DNA from: Petunia secreta
Lineage: Eukaryota > Streptophyta > Magnoliopsida > Solanales > Solanaceae
Assembly: GCA_029990175.1 (NCBI GenBank)
Contig: JARKIP010000003.1
Coordinates: 186,001 to 250,000, forward strand
Reading direction: 5' to 3'
DNA: 64,000 nucleotides
The translations under genes were made by a program, and so were the position numbers. The notes beneath the pieces were generated by a model. That model was not told where the DNA came from and made no database searches. It saw nothing but the letters and a program-made list of their open reading frames with translations. Below are positions 22,866-34,575 of the stretch, in pieces (positions within the stretch are counted from its first letter, which is position 1; every line of letters begins with the position of its first letter).

Positions 22866-23961
22866 TCCTTCCCGATGCCAAGTCACCAGCACATCACCTA
22901 TCAATAATGCTCCAATCATGCCAAGTCACCAGCACATGAACAACACCCTAAATCATAACCAGATACCTCAGAATCACTATCAGCAGTCATATAATCATAT
23001 CCAGTCCTCCCACAAACCAGTCTATAATCCCACACACTCTCAATATGCACCTACCTCTTCAAGATGCCCTCAGACCAACAGTGCTGAGTTCAGTTATGGT
23101 ATGCAACCATCTGGATATCATCAGGCATATGGCCCTGGTCCATCTCCATATCATGCCTACCAAGCTACTCCAACCTTTTCTCAGGAACAATATCAGGATA
23201 TACTTCACATGCTTGACAAAGGAAAGGGAGTAAGTGAGCAGGCAAACAATGCAGGTATTGTATCTGCCTTCATGACATATAAATGTAGTGACCAGTGGAT
23301 AATTGACACTGGTGCTTCCTGTCATATGACATCTAATCTTAGTATGCTGAGTGACTACAGAGTTCTAGGGTCAGATCAGTCCAGAAAGGTGCACTTACCT
23401 ACAGGTAGTTTGGCAGAAATAAGTCACATTGGAACTGCTACTATTTTCAACAACCAGGACATTCATGATGTTCTTTATGTTCCAGAGTTTAAGTATAATC
23501 TTCTTTCAGTTCCCAAACTGACCAAGGATTTGAAGTGTTCAGCTACCTTCTTTCCTGATTTTTGTGTCTTTCAGACACTCTCAAGTGGGAAGGTGATTGG
23601 GATTGGTAAGGAGGAGAATGGGCTATACATGTTGCATGTGAACAAGGCCACAAGGACTGCAGACCTTTATGGAGCAGCAGAGAATGTCACTAGTTCAAGT
23701 AATGTGAATAGTGATGATATTAGCATTTGGCACATGAGATTAGGTCATGTTTCTGTGAATACAATAAGAAACATGACTAATCTGAAAAAGGATGAAGGAT
23801 AGGCCTCATCATTGTACTATATGCCCAGTGGCCAAACAAATAAGACTGCCTTTTCCATTGAGTCAGACTGTCTCAAGTTTTCCTTTTCAATTACTGCATG
23901 CAGATGTCTGGGGGCCCTATAGGGTACCCACACATGATGGTAAAAGGTATTTTTTAACATT
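22866..23961 (+). pseudogene. Ty1/copia polyprotein, left part (gag end, protease, integrase start)
   Basis: The frame 22918-23802 has a Gln/His/Pro-rich gag end, then the copia protease motif WIIDTGASCHMT (~residue 124) and the pre-integrase segment ending WHMRLGHVS. A frameshift near 23795 moves into the integrase zinc-finger region (HHCTICPVAKQIRLPF) and core start (HADVWGPY). The reading is then cut at 23961 by a MULE insertion and resumes at 28896. The 5' LTR and most of gag are missing: the element begins abruptly at about 22866. Confidence 0.85.
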
Positions 23962-24098
23962 GGCAAAATGGTTGAGTACCCCCTCAAAGTTTACACGTTT
24001 TGCTGTTACACGCCTGAACTTTGCGGGGGTCCTAGTACCCCCCTGAACAATTGCCCGCTCTTACTAAGTAACCCTTGCCAACTCACCTGGCAAGTCAC
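23962..24098 (+). repeat. MULE left terminal inverted repeat
   Basis: Matches the reverse complement of 28749-28886 up to CTGGCAAGTCAC, with a handful of substitutions and a one-base length difference. Confidence 0.9.
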
Positions 24099-24631
24099 CA
24101 TGAGTAAAACAAATACGCGTGTCTACACGCCTTTCTCAGACCCGAATTTCAAACGACCCACCCGAAACCCATAATTGTTCAACCAGTACACCAACCGTTC
24201 CATTTACCCTTTTAATTTTACCCTTTTCACTTTCCTATTCTCTTCAGCAAAAAACAGACGATATTCACTAATTATTTCGCCTAATTCAACTTTTTCCATA
24301 AATTCATATGATAATCTGGTAGCGATTGGTCCGCAATTATTATTTACAGTGTTCGTGGGGAGATTTCTAAAGCAACGAAGGTACTTAGGTATGTTTACAT
24401 TACTTGTTTTTTGTTTATTACAAATGTTGCCTTTACGTTACTTGTTGTTGCATAGTATTTTTTTTTATATAATTTGCTAGTGATGTTAATTACTTGGTTG
24501 AATCTGTTGTAAAACAAATGTAGGGTTTTTGTAAAGTTAGGTTTTTTCAATTAGGTTATGCTGCATGTCAACAAAATTAGGGCTTTTATTAGTTTTCAAC
24601 CAATTATTTGTTGTTGTTTCAGGTTTATGTT

Positions 24632-27631
24632 ATGGCTTTTACTTTGATAACTTTGAGGTGGTTTCATGGGGGAAAGATAGAATTTGGTTCTCCTCCTTCA
24701 TATATGGGTGGGTGTATTAGGGAATATTATGATATAGACATTGATCGTATGTCTTATTTTGAGTTATGCGACTACATTAAAGAAATAGGGTATACAACTA
24801 ACTGTTGTTTTTATGTAAGATCACCATTTCATGGTAATTTGGTTGAAATTAAGTCTGATAGGGATATATGTGTAATTTGTGATGAATTGGAAACTGGGGA
24901 TATTCTGGACATATATGTAGCTCACAATTTGGATGAGCTTTCTGTGGTCCCCACTGTCCCACTAATTGAATATGGGCCTGTGCCAATGAACACTGATGGG
25001 GGGGGGGGTAGGTGGAGAGGGATTAAGTAGTCAAGAAGCAACATCAAACCCTAGTGATGCTCCTGCTCCTTCCAATACTCATGCTCCTTCTCCTTCCAAT
25101 ACCCCTGCTCCTTCCAATACCCCTGCTCCTTCCAATACTCATGCTCCTGCTCCTTCCAATACTCCTGCTCCTTCCAATACACCTTCTCCTCCTTCACCTG
25201 ACCATGAAAGCTCAGATAGTGATGTTGCATCTGAGTCTGTGAGCACTAAAAACAGCTCAGAATCTGAACATGATGAGTTGTTTGAAGAAGGTGATTTAGA
25301 TTATGGTAGTGATACACATGAAGAATATAGGGGCTTTAGAGAAGAAAGAAGGAAGTACCAAAGAAGGAAAAGGAAAGAGAGGAAGCCTGTAGTTGATGAA
25401 ATTCCTGTAGGTGAGGCAAGGATAGATCCTGGTTTTGATGAGTATGCTGCAGCCCAAAAGCAGACCTTAGATGGTAAGCTTGGGGGTGATGAACCATACT
25501 ATGCAAGTGATGAATGTGCCAGCTTTGAAATAGTAGATGAATCTGATGATGAAGAGTTTGGTCAAGAGGTTCAAAGTGGAGTTAGTAGAACTGCTAGGAA
25601 GAAAACTTCTGAAAGAGTTGTGTTTGATCCAACTGTCAAGAAGATAGTGTGGCAAACTGGCTTAGTATTTGAAAGTGCTGTCCAGTTTAGGGATGCAGTC
25701 ACAAGGTATGCTCTTCAAAGGAAGCTTCTTATTGAAAAACATGTCAATGAAAGAGGTAGAGTTAGGGTGAGGTGTTTAACTGAGGGCTGTCCATGGTTAT
25801 TGTATGCAAGTATTGACTCTGCTACTCAAGATTTTGTTGTTAAAAATTACCATCCAGTCCATAAATGTGTCCAAGTTACCAAAAATTATCTCTGCAATTC
25901 AAGATTCATTGCCAAACATTTTAGAGAAAAAATCAGAGGACATCCTAACTTAAGGATTTTCAAACTTCAAGAACTTGTTAGGAAAAAGTTTAAAGTGTAT
26001 GTTGGTAAGACAGTTGCAAGAAGGGCTAGGTCAAAAGTTTTAAAAGAACTTATGGGGGATCCTGTGGCTGAGTTTAGGAGGATATATGATTATAGGGATG
26101 AGATGCTAAGGTCAAATCCAGGTAGTACTTGTGTGGTTAAAGTTGGAGAAACAGTTGGGACTGGTCAGAAGGTATTTGAAGGATTTTATATTTGTTTTGA
26201 TGCTTTGAAAAAGGCATTTTTGGATGGGTGTAGAAGGTGTATTGGTTTGGATGGGTGTTTTTTGAAGGGTGTTTGTAAAGGGCAATTACTGGTGGCTGTT
26301 TGCAAAGATGGAAACAATCAAATGCTTCCTCTTGCATGGGCAGTAGTGGAATATGAGAATAGACATACTTGGGGCTGGTTTGTGGAGCTGTTGAAGCAAG
26401 ATCTACAACTTGGAGCCTCAAGGGAATTCCCTGTCCTCATTCTATTGCTGCAATGCATCACAGGAAGTTGAATCCAATGGAGTATGTTGCAAGCTGCTAC
26501 AACAAGCAAACTTATCTAAAGGTGTATTCACACTACATTCAACCAGCGAGGAAGATGAAGATGTGGCCAGTTAGTGACAACATACCTGTTTTACCACCAT
26601 TGGTCAAAAGGATGCCTGGTAGGCCAAAGAAAGTAAGAAGGAAGGAGGCTAGTGAAAGCAAAAAAACTGGAAAATTGAAGAAAACTGGGGCAGTAATGAC
26701 ATGTAGCTTCTGCAATGAGAAAGGACATAACAAAAGAGGATGTCCCAAGAGGACTGAAAGTACTCCAACCCCAGCACACTCTCAGGTAAACAACAGTTAC
26801 ATTGTATTTTTATCTTCTACTTTAAGGTTACTACTTAAGGTTACTAACTTTGTTACATTGTATAGAGTACTAGTAGAAGGGGAAGAGGAAGGAATGACAC
26901 TACTGGTTCATCAGCACAGTTTCAGGTAAATCCCAGGACCTCTGTACTATATTTTTCTAATTTTATCTACTTATTAGCTTAATACTAACTGTAATACATA
27001 ATATAGCCTAACAATACAAGGGGAAGAGGTAGGGGAAGGGCTCCACCTGTTTCTGGTACAACTGCTAGTAATGGTACCCCTATTTGTGGTTCTGCTCCAC
27101 CTGAATTTGGTGCTCCCCCATCTGCTCCTACTTCTAATGGTACACCTAGTTCAACTGCCCCTGTATCTGCACCTGCTTCTAATGGAAGAGGAAAGGCAAG
27201 ACCTGTTTCTGGTCCAGGAGGTCCTTTTAAAAGGCCTAGAGTTGTTGGAATGGGCTTATTCCAGGCTGAAAATGGTTTCACAAGTCTGAATGTAAGTGTT
27301 TTATTTGTTTGCTTTGATTCTGCTAATATTACTTGTTCTTCTAGTATATGTTAATGGGTTTCAATTTACATAGCCTGGCCTATCAAGTAGAAGAATTGTA
27401 AACCTTGGAGGAGGAAGAAAAATCAAGCAATCTGCTAATGTAACTGGTGATATTGGCTACCACCCAAAATCAGGGGTGAAGTGGAAGGGAAAAGATGCAG
27501 TGACACCAGCAGGACTTGAACAAATGAGAGCTGACAAAAGAAAGCAAACAAGGCTTAAAGCAGCAGCTGCTAAGAATCTTAGCCAGGGTAGCTCAACTGC
27601 CAATCACCATCAATACATGAAGAAAATTTAG
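24632..27631 (+). pseudogene. MULE transposase (mudrA-like), internally deleted and frameshifted
   Basis: N-terminal PB1-like domain (24632-25008), acidic linker with Pro-Ser-Asn repeats (APSNTP, 25060-25200), MuDR-type DNA-binding region (about 25650-26030: RCLTEGCPWLLYAS, HKCVQVTKN), and the start of the transposase core with the first catalytic Asp (IGLDGCFLKG, ~26240). After GWFVELLKQDLQLG (~26410) the core is deleted: in another frame the sequence goes straight to the SWIM zinc finger (WSLKGIPCPHS). A CCHC knuckle (CSFCNEKGHNKRGC, 26703-26744) and a Gly/Pro-rich tail spread over later exons end at TAG 27629-27631. A run of 11 G (24998-25008) also breaks the frame between the first two parts. 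It cannot encode an active transposase. Confidence 0.85.
25060..25200 (+). repeat. Coding minisatellite in the transposase linker
   Basis: Units of 15-21 bp built on CTCCTTCCAATAC repeat about seven times, giving (AP)APSNTP-type residues. Confidence 0.8.
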
Positions 27632-28059
27632 GACTAAAGTTTGGTCTAGTGTTCTGTTCCTTTTGGATGTTTTATCACTGAATTTATCACTGATGTTTGA
27701 TAGTGCCAACATCAGTGACTTCTATTATGTGTGCCTTATGTTTAGTTACTATTTTGATGGAACACATGATATTGACCATTATGAAACTATCTATTTTGAT
27801 GTAGTAAATGCAATATGATGGTACTTATGCATCAGATTTTTTGGATACTTTTTTATGTCTTTATGTATCTATGTACTTTTAGTTTTGTTAGTAAGGAGTA
27901 ATAGTAGAATTCTTGCACATTCATATGAAACCCAAACAGTCATACACAAAATACATAGGCACATTAAGTCATAACACCTTACATTAGCAATAATTACAAC
28001 CATAATAGCCATGACCTAAACATAAACATTAAGCCATTACGGATTACAACAACAACAAA

Positions 28060-28565
28060 CTAGAAGCTACGGATTACAACAACAACAAACATGGCCAAAA
28101 TAAAGTAGCACATGACCTTCACACAACAACAAAGATACCAATCTTCCTTCTTTTTCTCCTTAATACCATTATCACTATATTCTTGGAAATCAACCAACTT
28201 GTTCTTCATAGTCTCTTGATATGCTAACCCTTCTTCCATTTCCTTTAATTTGTTGACCAATATTGGAAGTATAAACTTCGATCGTGAATCAACTTCTTCA
28301 TCCCTCCATCGAAAAAATTTGCAAGACAATTCCTATACATTAGTAAACACACAAAATGAGAACATAATAATAAGAAAAAATTAGGCAACTAGGTAAACAT
28401 AAGACTTACACCATAGTAAGGGCAAGCCCAATAACGTCTTCCCGGATTTTTCTTCGACCAAGATGTTTGCAAAGGTAGCACTTCTCCATGCTTGCACTTC
28501 ACCTTAAAACGCAACATTGGGTCTTCCTCGTCCATACAAATACGACTCAAATTCGAATTTGCCAT
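28060..28565 (-). CDS. GRF-type zinc-finger protein carried by the MULE (2 exons, 142 aa)
   Basis: Exon 1 28565-28410 and exon 2 28332-28060 join in frame with a consensus donor (GTAAGT) and a TATAG acceptor. The first half has the GRF zinc-finger pattern: CKHGEVLPLQTSWSKKNPGR, YWACPYY and, across the splice, CKFFRW. A basic/acidic helical stretch (LVNKLKEMEEGLAYQETMKN) suggests a coiled coil, and a hydrophobic C-terminus (CYFILAMFVVVVIRSF) a membrane segment. GRF zinc fingers bind single-stranded nucleic acid in known proteins; the role here is unknown. The frame is open although the neighbouring transposase is wrecked. It lies inside the TIRs, so it moves with the element. Confidence 0.75.
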
Positions 28566-28748
28566 AAAATAAGAAATGGGACCTCAAATTCGTCTTCCCG
28601 AAACTATAATTGGAAGATAGAGAAGGTCTTTAATGGTGGGTGAAGTAATTTGTGGAAGATGACATATTAAAAGGGGGGAGTAACGGTCAAAATCTGAAAT
28701 TGGTACAAAAATGAGAGCTCCCACGCGCCTAAGTTTGTCTGTGAACAC

Positions 28749-28886
28749 GTGACTTGCCAGGTGAGTTGGCAAGGGTTACTTAGTAAGAGCGGGTAATTGT
28801 TCAGGGGGGTACTAGGACCCCCGCAAAGTTCAGGTGTGTAACAGCAAAAACGTGTAAACTTTGAGGGGGTACTAAACCATTTTGCC
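28749..28886 (-). repeat. MULE right terminal inverted repeat
   Basis: Inverted partner of 23962-24098. Followed directly by the 9-bp target duplication. Confidence 0.9.
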
Positions 28887-31439
28887 TTTAACATTAGTAG
28901 ATGATCACACTAGGTATATCTGGATAACACTCTTAAATACCAAAGATGAGACAGTAGTGGTCATAAGACAGTTCTTGCAGATGCTTCAAACTCAGCTTGG
29001 GTGATGGTTAAGAACTTGAGGTCAGATAATGGAGGAGAGTTTTTCAATTCTCACATGACTGATCTGCTAACTTCTTTTGGGATCATGCATCAGAGTAGCT
29101 GTGTATATACTCCACAGCAAAATGACATAGTGGAGAGGAGGCATAGGACCATTCTTGAAACAGCCAGGGCCCTAAGATTCCAAGGTAGTATTCCCATAAG
29201 GTTTTGGGGTGACTGTGTACAAACAGCAGTATACATACTGAATAGACTGTCCTCTAGAGTGCTCAAAGGCAAATCTCCTTTTGAGCTGTTGTACAAGCAT
29301 CCTCCCACACTCTCTCATCTGAGAGTCATGGGATGCCTATGCTATGCCAAGAATTTAGCTGAACATGACAAGTTTGCTGCAAGAGCAGTCTCTAGGGTAT
29401 TCATGGGTTACTCCAGCACACAAAAGGGCTCTAGAGTTTATGATTTACATTCCAAGACTTTTCTTATCAGCAGGGATGTAGTCTTTCAGGAATCAGTATT
29501 TCCCTTCAAAGACATGAAGACCTCTCCTTCTTCTACATTTCCCATATTGTACTTCCTTGATGAGGAGCTGACATCTCACTCACCAACTTCTCACTTGCCA
29601 TCCACTCACAGAGTTGATGAACCTCCTGTACCACCTGCACCAATCCCAGCAGCTGATACACCATCAGCACCACTGATCACACCTCCAGTAGAATTAAGAA
29701 AATCTAATAGAGAGTCTAAGGCTCCTGGCTGGCTGCAGGATTTCATTACTCAGCCCACAACTGGGGCAACCTGCAGACATCCTATTTCTAATTCAGTATG
29801 TTATGATGCTATCTCTTCTTCCTACAAGGCTGCCTTGCTTGCTCAGTCCTCTTGTACAGAACCCAAGAGATTTGCAGAGGCTGCAAAGGACCTTAAATGG
29901 GTGGAGGCTATGGAGCAGGAAATTGCTGCATTAGAAAGCAATCACACCTGGACTATTGTCAAATTGCCCTCAGGGAAGAAGCCCATAGGCTGCAAGTGGG
30001 TGTATAAGATCAAGTACAAAGCCAATGGTGAAGTTGAGAGATACAAGGCTAGGCTTGTTGCCAAGGGATACAGTCAGAGAGAAGGGTTGGACTATCAGGA
30101 GACCTTCTCCCCAGTTGCAAAGATGGTCACTGTTAGAAGTGTCATTTCAGTTGTTGCAGCTGTAGACTAGCCTATTTTCCAAATGGATGTCTTTAATGCT
30201 TTTCTGCAGGGTGACCTCTATGAGGAAGTCTATATGGAGGTTCCACAGGGTTTTTGTAGACAGGGGGAGTATGTATGCAGACTTCAAAAATCCCTGTATG
30301 GCCTGAAACAGGCATCTAGGCAGTGGAACATTAAACTCACTACAGCTCTCATTCAACTGGGATTCAGACAGAGCCTACATGATTACTCATTATTCACATT
30401 GCATAGAGGCTCTAGTATTGTCATAATTCTCATTTATGTTGATGATTTGTTGCTCACTGGCAATGATGAAGTGCTGGTGTCTAAAGCAAGAACAGACCTG
30501 CAATCCACCTTCAAGATGAAAGATCTTGGACAACTGAAGTTCTTTCTTGGCATGGAGTTCTCCAGGTCTGGGCAAGGCATTCTGATTAACCAAAGAAAAT
30601 ATGCATTGGAGCTCATATCTGAGCTTGGACTTAGTGGAGCCAAGCCTGCAAGTACACCTCTAGAGGTTAATCAGAGGCTAACATCAGTGGAGTTTGACAA
30701 ATTCACTGGTATAGAGTACATCAAAGGTGACAAGCTACTTGAAGACATTGGGAGTTATCAAAGACTGATTGGGAAACTTCTGTACTTAACAATGACCAGA
30801 CCAGACATTGCCTATGCAGTGCAACTGTTGAGTCAGTTCATGCAGACACCAAAACAGTCTCATATGGATGCTGCTATCAGGCTGGTAAGGTACATCAAGA
30901 AGGCACCAGGTCAGGGGATCTTGATGAATGCTGGAATATGTTCTCAGTTAATGGTGTATTGTGACTCTGACTGGGGGGGGGCCTGTGTGGAGACAAGAAG
31001 GTCCATAACTGGGTATGTTGTGAAATTTGGAGGATCACTCATTTTCTGGAAGTCAAAGAAGCAAGAGACTGTCTCAAGAAGCTCAGCTGAAGCAGAATTC
31101 AGGAGCATGGCTTCTGCTGTAGCTGAGATCATTTGGCTGGTGGGCTTGTACAGAGAATTGGGTGTCAAGATCTATGTGCCAGTGCAACTGTTCTGTGATA
31201 GTAAAGCAGCTTTGCAAATTGCAGCTAATCCCATCTTTCACGAGAGGACAAAGCACATAGATATAGACTGTTACTTCATTAGGGAGAGAATACAGTGTGG
31301 ACTACTTCAGACTGCTCACATCAGTACTAAGGAGCAGCTTGCAGACATATTGACAAAGGGACTTGGAAAGGCTCAACATGAGCATTTGCTGCATAATCTG
31401 GGAGTGAAGAACATCTTTCACCCTCCAGATTGAGGAGGA
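28887..31439 (+). pseudogene. Ty1/copia polyprotein, right part (integrase core, RT, RNase H)
   Basis: Continues the element begun at 22866. The integrase core resumes at VDDHTRYIWITL (~28905); a one-base loss near 29000 shifts frame before LRSDNGGEF. From 29001 the frame runs through the integrase end into RT and meets a TAG at 30168-30170 where the family has Trp (…AVD-W-PIFQMDV). The second frame (30183-31433) contains YVDDLLLTGND (RT active site), SYQRLIGKLLYLTMTRPDI, and RNase H (YCDSDWGG, KHIDIDCYFIRE, ADILTKGL). With the 23795 shift and the MULE this makes at least four disabling lesions. Confidence 0.9.
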
Positions 31440-31692
31440 GTATTGAGCAGATACGCATGTACAGTTGAGGAAGTTGGTGGATCACTTTGTAATTATGGGA
31501 ACTTTGTAACTACCTAGCTGTTAGTTATATAGTTAGTTAAGTGTTAGCTAAGATAGTCAGTAGTTGAGCTAAGATATTTTGATAGTTAGATTAGTGGCTA
31601 GATATTTTTAGCTAGTAGTATATATACATGTAATGATGTAGATTACATAACAAGTTCATTTCAATGATCAGCACAACCAAATATTTCTCTCA
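31425..31692 (+). mobile_element. Copia polypurine tract and 3' LTR
   Basis: GAGGAGGAG (31432-31440) directly follows the polyprotein stop and leads into TATTGAGCAGATACG, where TG is expected. The block has several TAGTTAGTTA-like repeats, a weak TATA (GTATATATACATG) at ~31618, and a probable end near TCTCTCA 31692. No 5' partner exists, so length cannot be confirmed. Confidence 0.6.
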
Positions 31693-31792
31693 CTAGTTTA
31701 ACAAGTTCTTCCCCAAATTGGAAGCTTGCATCACAAGAGAAGTTCATGATCATAGCCTTGTGGATTAACAACTATGAATCTGAAACTTGATA

Positions 31793-32185
31793 GGGTAGAC
31801 TAAAAATTGGGGCGAGGTGATTAAACATGACATGTCATACCTCCAAATCACCGAAAATATTAACCTAGATAGGAGAGCGTGGAAGTCGAAGATTATAGTA
31901 AAATGTTAAAAGGCAATTGAGCGATTTCTGTCATATTAGCATTAGTATTATTCTTATATATGATATTTTTATCTTAGTCTTCGTTTTTATATTTACTGTT
32001 ATTTCATTTAATCCGGTTGTCTATATATTTTTTATGTAAGTACTTTATATTGATTGGTATTTTTCAGCTTACCATTTTTTCAAACCTGTTTTCGAAAAAT
32101 GGTTTTCTTGAGTTGATGGTCTATCGGAAGCAACCTCTCTACCTTACTCAAGGTAGGTGTAAGATCTGTGTACACCTCACACACA
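31793..32185 (+). mobile_element. Diverged LINE (RTE-like) 3' end
   Basis: Same block order as 20866-21317: ATTGGGGCGAGGTGATTAAA, GATAGGAGAGCGTGGA, GGTCTATCGGAAGCAACCTC and GTAAGATCTGTGTACACCTC. More decayed; the TTG tail is gone. Confidence 0.7.
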
Positions 32186-32206
32186 AATTTAATGTGGCTT
32201 CTCTTT

Positions 32207-32523
32207 TTGTAATTACTAGATTTAGTGTACGTAAGTTATACATGTGATCTCGTACAAATAATTTTTGAATTTTTGTATGTTAAGACAATGAATGTATCAT
32301 TAACGAGGGAGATAAAACTCAAACAATACTTAATTGTGCTAGAAAATAATATTTTTGATAGAAAATTGTAATTACTAGCTTTAGTGTATTTAAGTTACAC
32401 ATGTGATCTCATACAAATAATTTTTAAATTTTTTATATGTTAAGACAATGAATGTAACATTAACGAGAGAGATAAAACTCGAACAAAACTTAATTCTACT
32501 AAAAAAATAATATTTTTGATAGG
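32207..32523 (+). repeat. Two-copy tandem repeat, unit ~159 bp
   Basis: TGTAATTACTAG.TTTAGTG starts at 32207 and again at 32366; both copies contain CATGTGATCTC.TACAAATAAT, GTTAAGACAATGAATGTA and AATAATATTTTTGATAG. No coding sequence. Confidence 0.85.
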
Positions 32524-32794
32524 AAATAGAAAAACATAATCTAGGAACAAAAAAAACTTTCGATAATGGGCATGCTAAACATATATTCTGTTTATTATGA
32601 AAATTATTTATATGTCTACTATTAATTTATAGAGAGAACAATACAACTTCACTTGGTAAAGTACCTGAGGCACATATTTAAATATTTTTTAAAGAGAGAA
32701 CAAAATTACAATTATCGAAAAATAAGAATAAACTAATGATTAAGCCTCTCTCTTCTTTTTTTTTTAATCATAAAGTTCTTTCCTATTTTTCAAA

Positions 32795-32925
32795 TGCATC
32801 TGTGTTGTTTGGCTCCTATGAAATGATGATAATTTTGCCTTGTGTTGCAGGTCGGCTCAACGTGCAAGATACAATTGAAGAGTATAAGAAAGGAGAATAG
32901 TAAATTTTCCAATTGTTTGTCACTT
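32795..32925 (+). pseudogene. Duplicated last exon of the NDR kinase (pseudo-exon)
   Basis: Matches the end of kinase intron 11 and exon 12 (17070-17205): TTTTGCC.TGTGTTGCAG then GTCGG…CGTGCAAGA.ACAAT.GAAGAG…AAAGGAGAA. The copy has substitutions (GRLNVQDTIEEYKKGE then TAG) and ends four codons early. It stops in CCAATTGTTTGTC, and the matching 3' UTR continues at 35448 after a 2.5-kb insertion. Confidence 0.9.
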
Positions 32926-33539
32926 AAAAAAAATTGACTTTTAACTACTTTGTAGGGCGTTGAAAGAGAACAGTTATCTAAAAAAGAAACTTTTTGGAAA
33001 AATACTAATCACTTTAAAAAAATACAATTTTTTTTAAAACTAGCCACCAAAAGTCAAAGAATTTTTCTTGAGACTTTGAATTGAACCCCAAATAGTTTTT
33101 AGGACCGTAAAATATAAAGCTCCAGGAAATTATCCTGGAACCTCGAACTAAATCCTAAGAAATTTTTCTGGAATTTAGTTCAAATTTTTAGAAAAATTTA
33201 TTGTGGCTAGTTTTAAAAACAAAAACTTTATTTTTAAAATATGGCTGATTTTTTAAAAGTTTATAATTATGAAATTTTTACGTTTTAGAAGTTATTTACA
33301 AAATATAGCAACATTTTAGCAAAATTACACAATATAGAGGAAAAGAAAAATTAATTACAAAACATAGCAATATTTTCCCATAACATAGCAAACCCTTACA
33401 TTCTTTCTCATATTTCCCCCATTGCACTTTTCCTCCATCCATTTCCCACTATTTTACTTTTCCTCCCACCATTTCCCCCAATTTCACTTTTACTCCTCAT
33501 ATTTTTCCCAATTTCACTTTCCCTCCTCACATCTTCAAC

Positions 33540-34575
33540 CATATCGTATCTCGCCGTATTTCGTCGTCTCTCGATGTTTCTCAACTACCAACCACATCGT
33601 ATCTCGTTGTATCTGCATTGTTTTGCACCGTATCTAAGTATTTCTCGACTGTATCTGGTTGTTTTCTAGACTGCTTCGGCATTGTCTCATCATGTAGTGC
33701 ATTGTTACTCACTGTTTCTAAACTATTTCACCTTTTTTGCTTTGTTTCATATTATTTTTTACATTTTATTTCGGACTTTTTCACTAGCTATTTCAAACTA
33801 TTTCGGCGCTGTATCTTTTTGTATCTCCACTATTTTTGTTCCGTATCAAACTGTATCTCATTGTATCTATGCTGTTTCAGGCGTTTCAGCACTGTTTCAA
33901 TCTGTTTCAGCACTTTCAGGTTGTTTTGCACCGTTTCTAACTATTTATCGACTGTATAAAGCAGTTTTTAGATTGTTTCAGCATTGTTTCATTTGTGCAT
34001 TATTTTTTATTGTTTCTAAACTATTTCACCTATTTTGCGTTGTTTTACATTATTTTTTACATTTTATTTTGGAGTTTTCACTAGCTATTTTAGACTGTTT
34101 CAGCGTTGTATCTCACTGTATCTGTATTATTTTTGCTTCGTATCAAACTGTATCTCATTGTATCTATGTTGTTTCAGGTCGTTTCAGCACTGTTTCAATT
34201 TGTTTCAACACCATTATTTTCAGGTTATTTTGTACCGTTTCTAGCTATTTCTCGATTGTATCAAGCTGTTTCTAGACTGTTTCAGCATTGTGTCATCCCG
34301 TTTGTGCATTATTTCTCACTCTTTATAAACTATTTCACCTATTTTGCATTGTTTCACATTATTTTTTAAATTTTATTTTAGATTTTTTCACTAGCTATTT
34401 CAGACTGTTTCAGTGTTGTATATGCACTATTTTTTTTCTCCGTATCAAACTGTATCTCACTGTTTCAGCGGAGTTTCTAACTGTTTCTGGATTTTTGCAC
34501 TATTTCTGCATTGTATCTAATTGTTATAGACTGTGTTCTGCTTTGTATCTAGTTGTTTCTAAACTGTGAAAATAG
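33540..34575 (+). repeat. Higher-order degenerate repeat, ~300-bp unit of CTGTTTC/CTGTATCT words
   Basis: AACTATTTCACC recurs at 33721, 34019 and 34328 (spacing 298 and 309), each followed by TTTGC.TTGTTTCA.ATTATTTTTTA and CACTAGCTATTT. Inside each unit the 7-8 base words CTGTTTC, CTGTATCT and TTGTATCT alternate. The long Phe/Cys/Ser-rich frames here are by-products of the repeat. Confidence 0.85.

Larger units (their letters stand above)
23962..28886 (+). mobile_element. Mutator-like element (MULE) nested in copia
   Basis: Terminal inverted repeats of ~137 bp (23962-24098 and 28749-28886, starting GGCAAAATGGTT.AGTACC) with few mismatches. Flanked by an exact 9-bp target duplication, TTTAACATT (23953-23961 and 28887-28895), as expected of Mutator transposition. 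Contents: a broken mudrA-like transposase on the + strand and a GRF zinc-finger gene on the - strand, convergent. Removing it restores the copia integrase reading across the junction. Confidence 0.95.

Noticed and set aside
33682..34275. 197-codon and neighbouring frames rich in Phe, Ser, Cys
   Set aside because: They are open in several frames because the CTGTTTC/CTGTATCT repeat lacks stops; no codon bias or domain.
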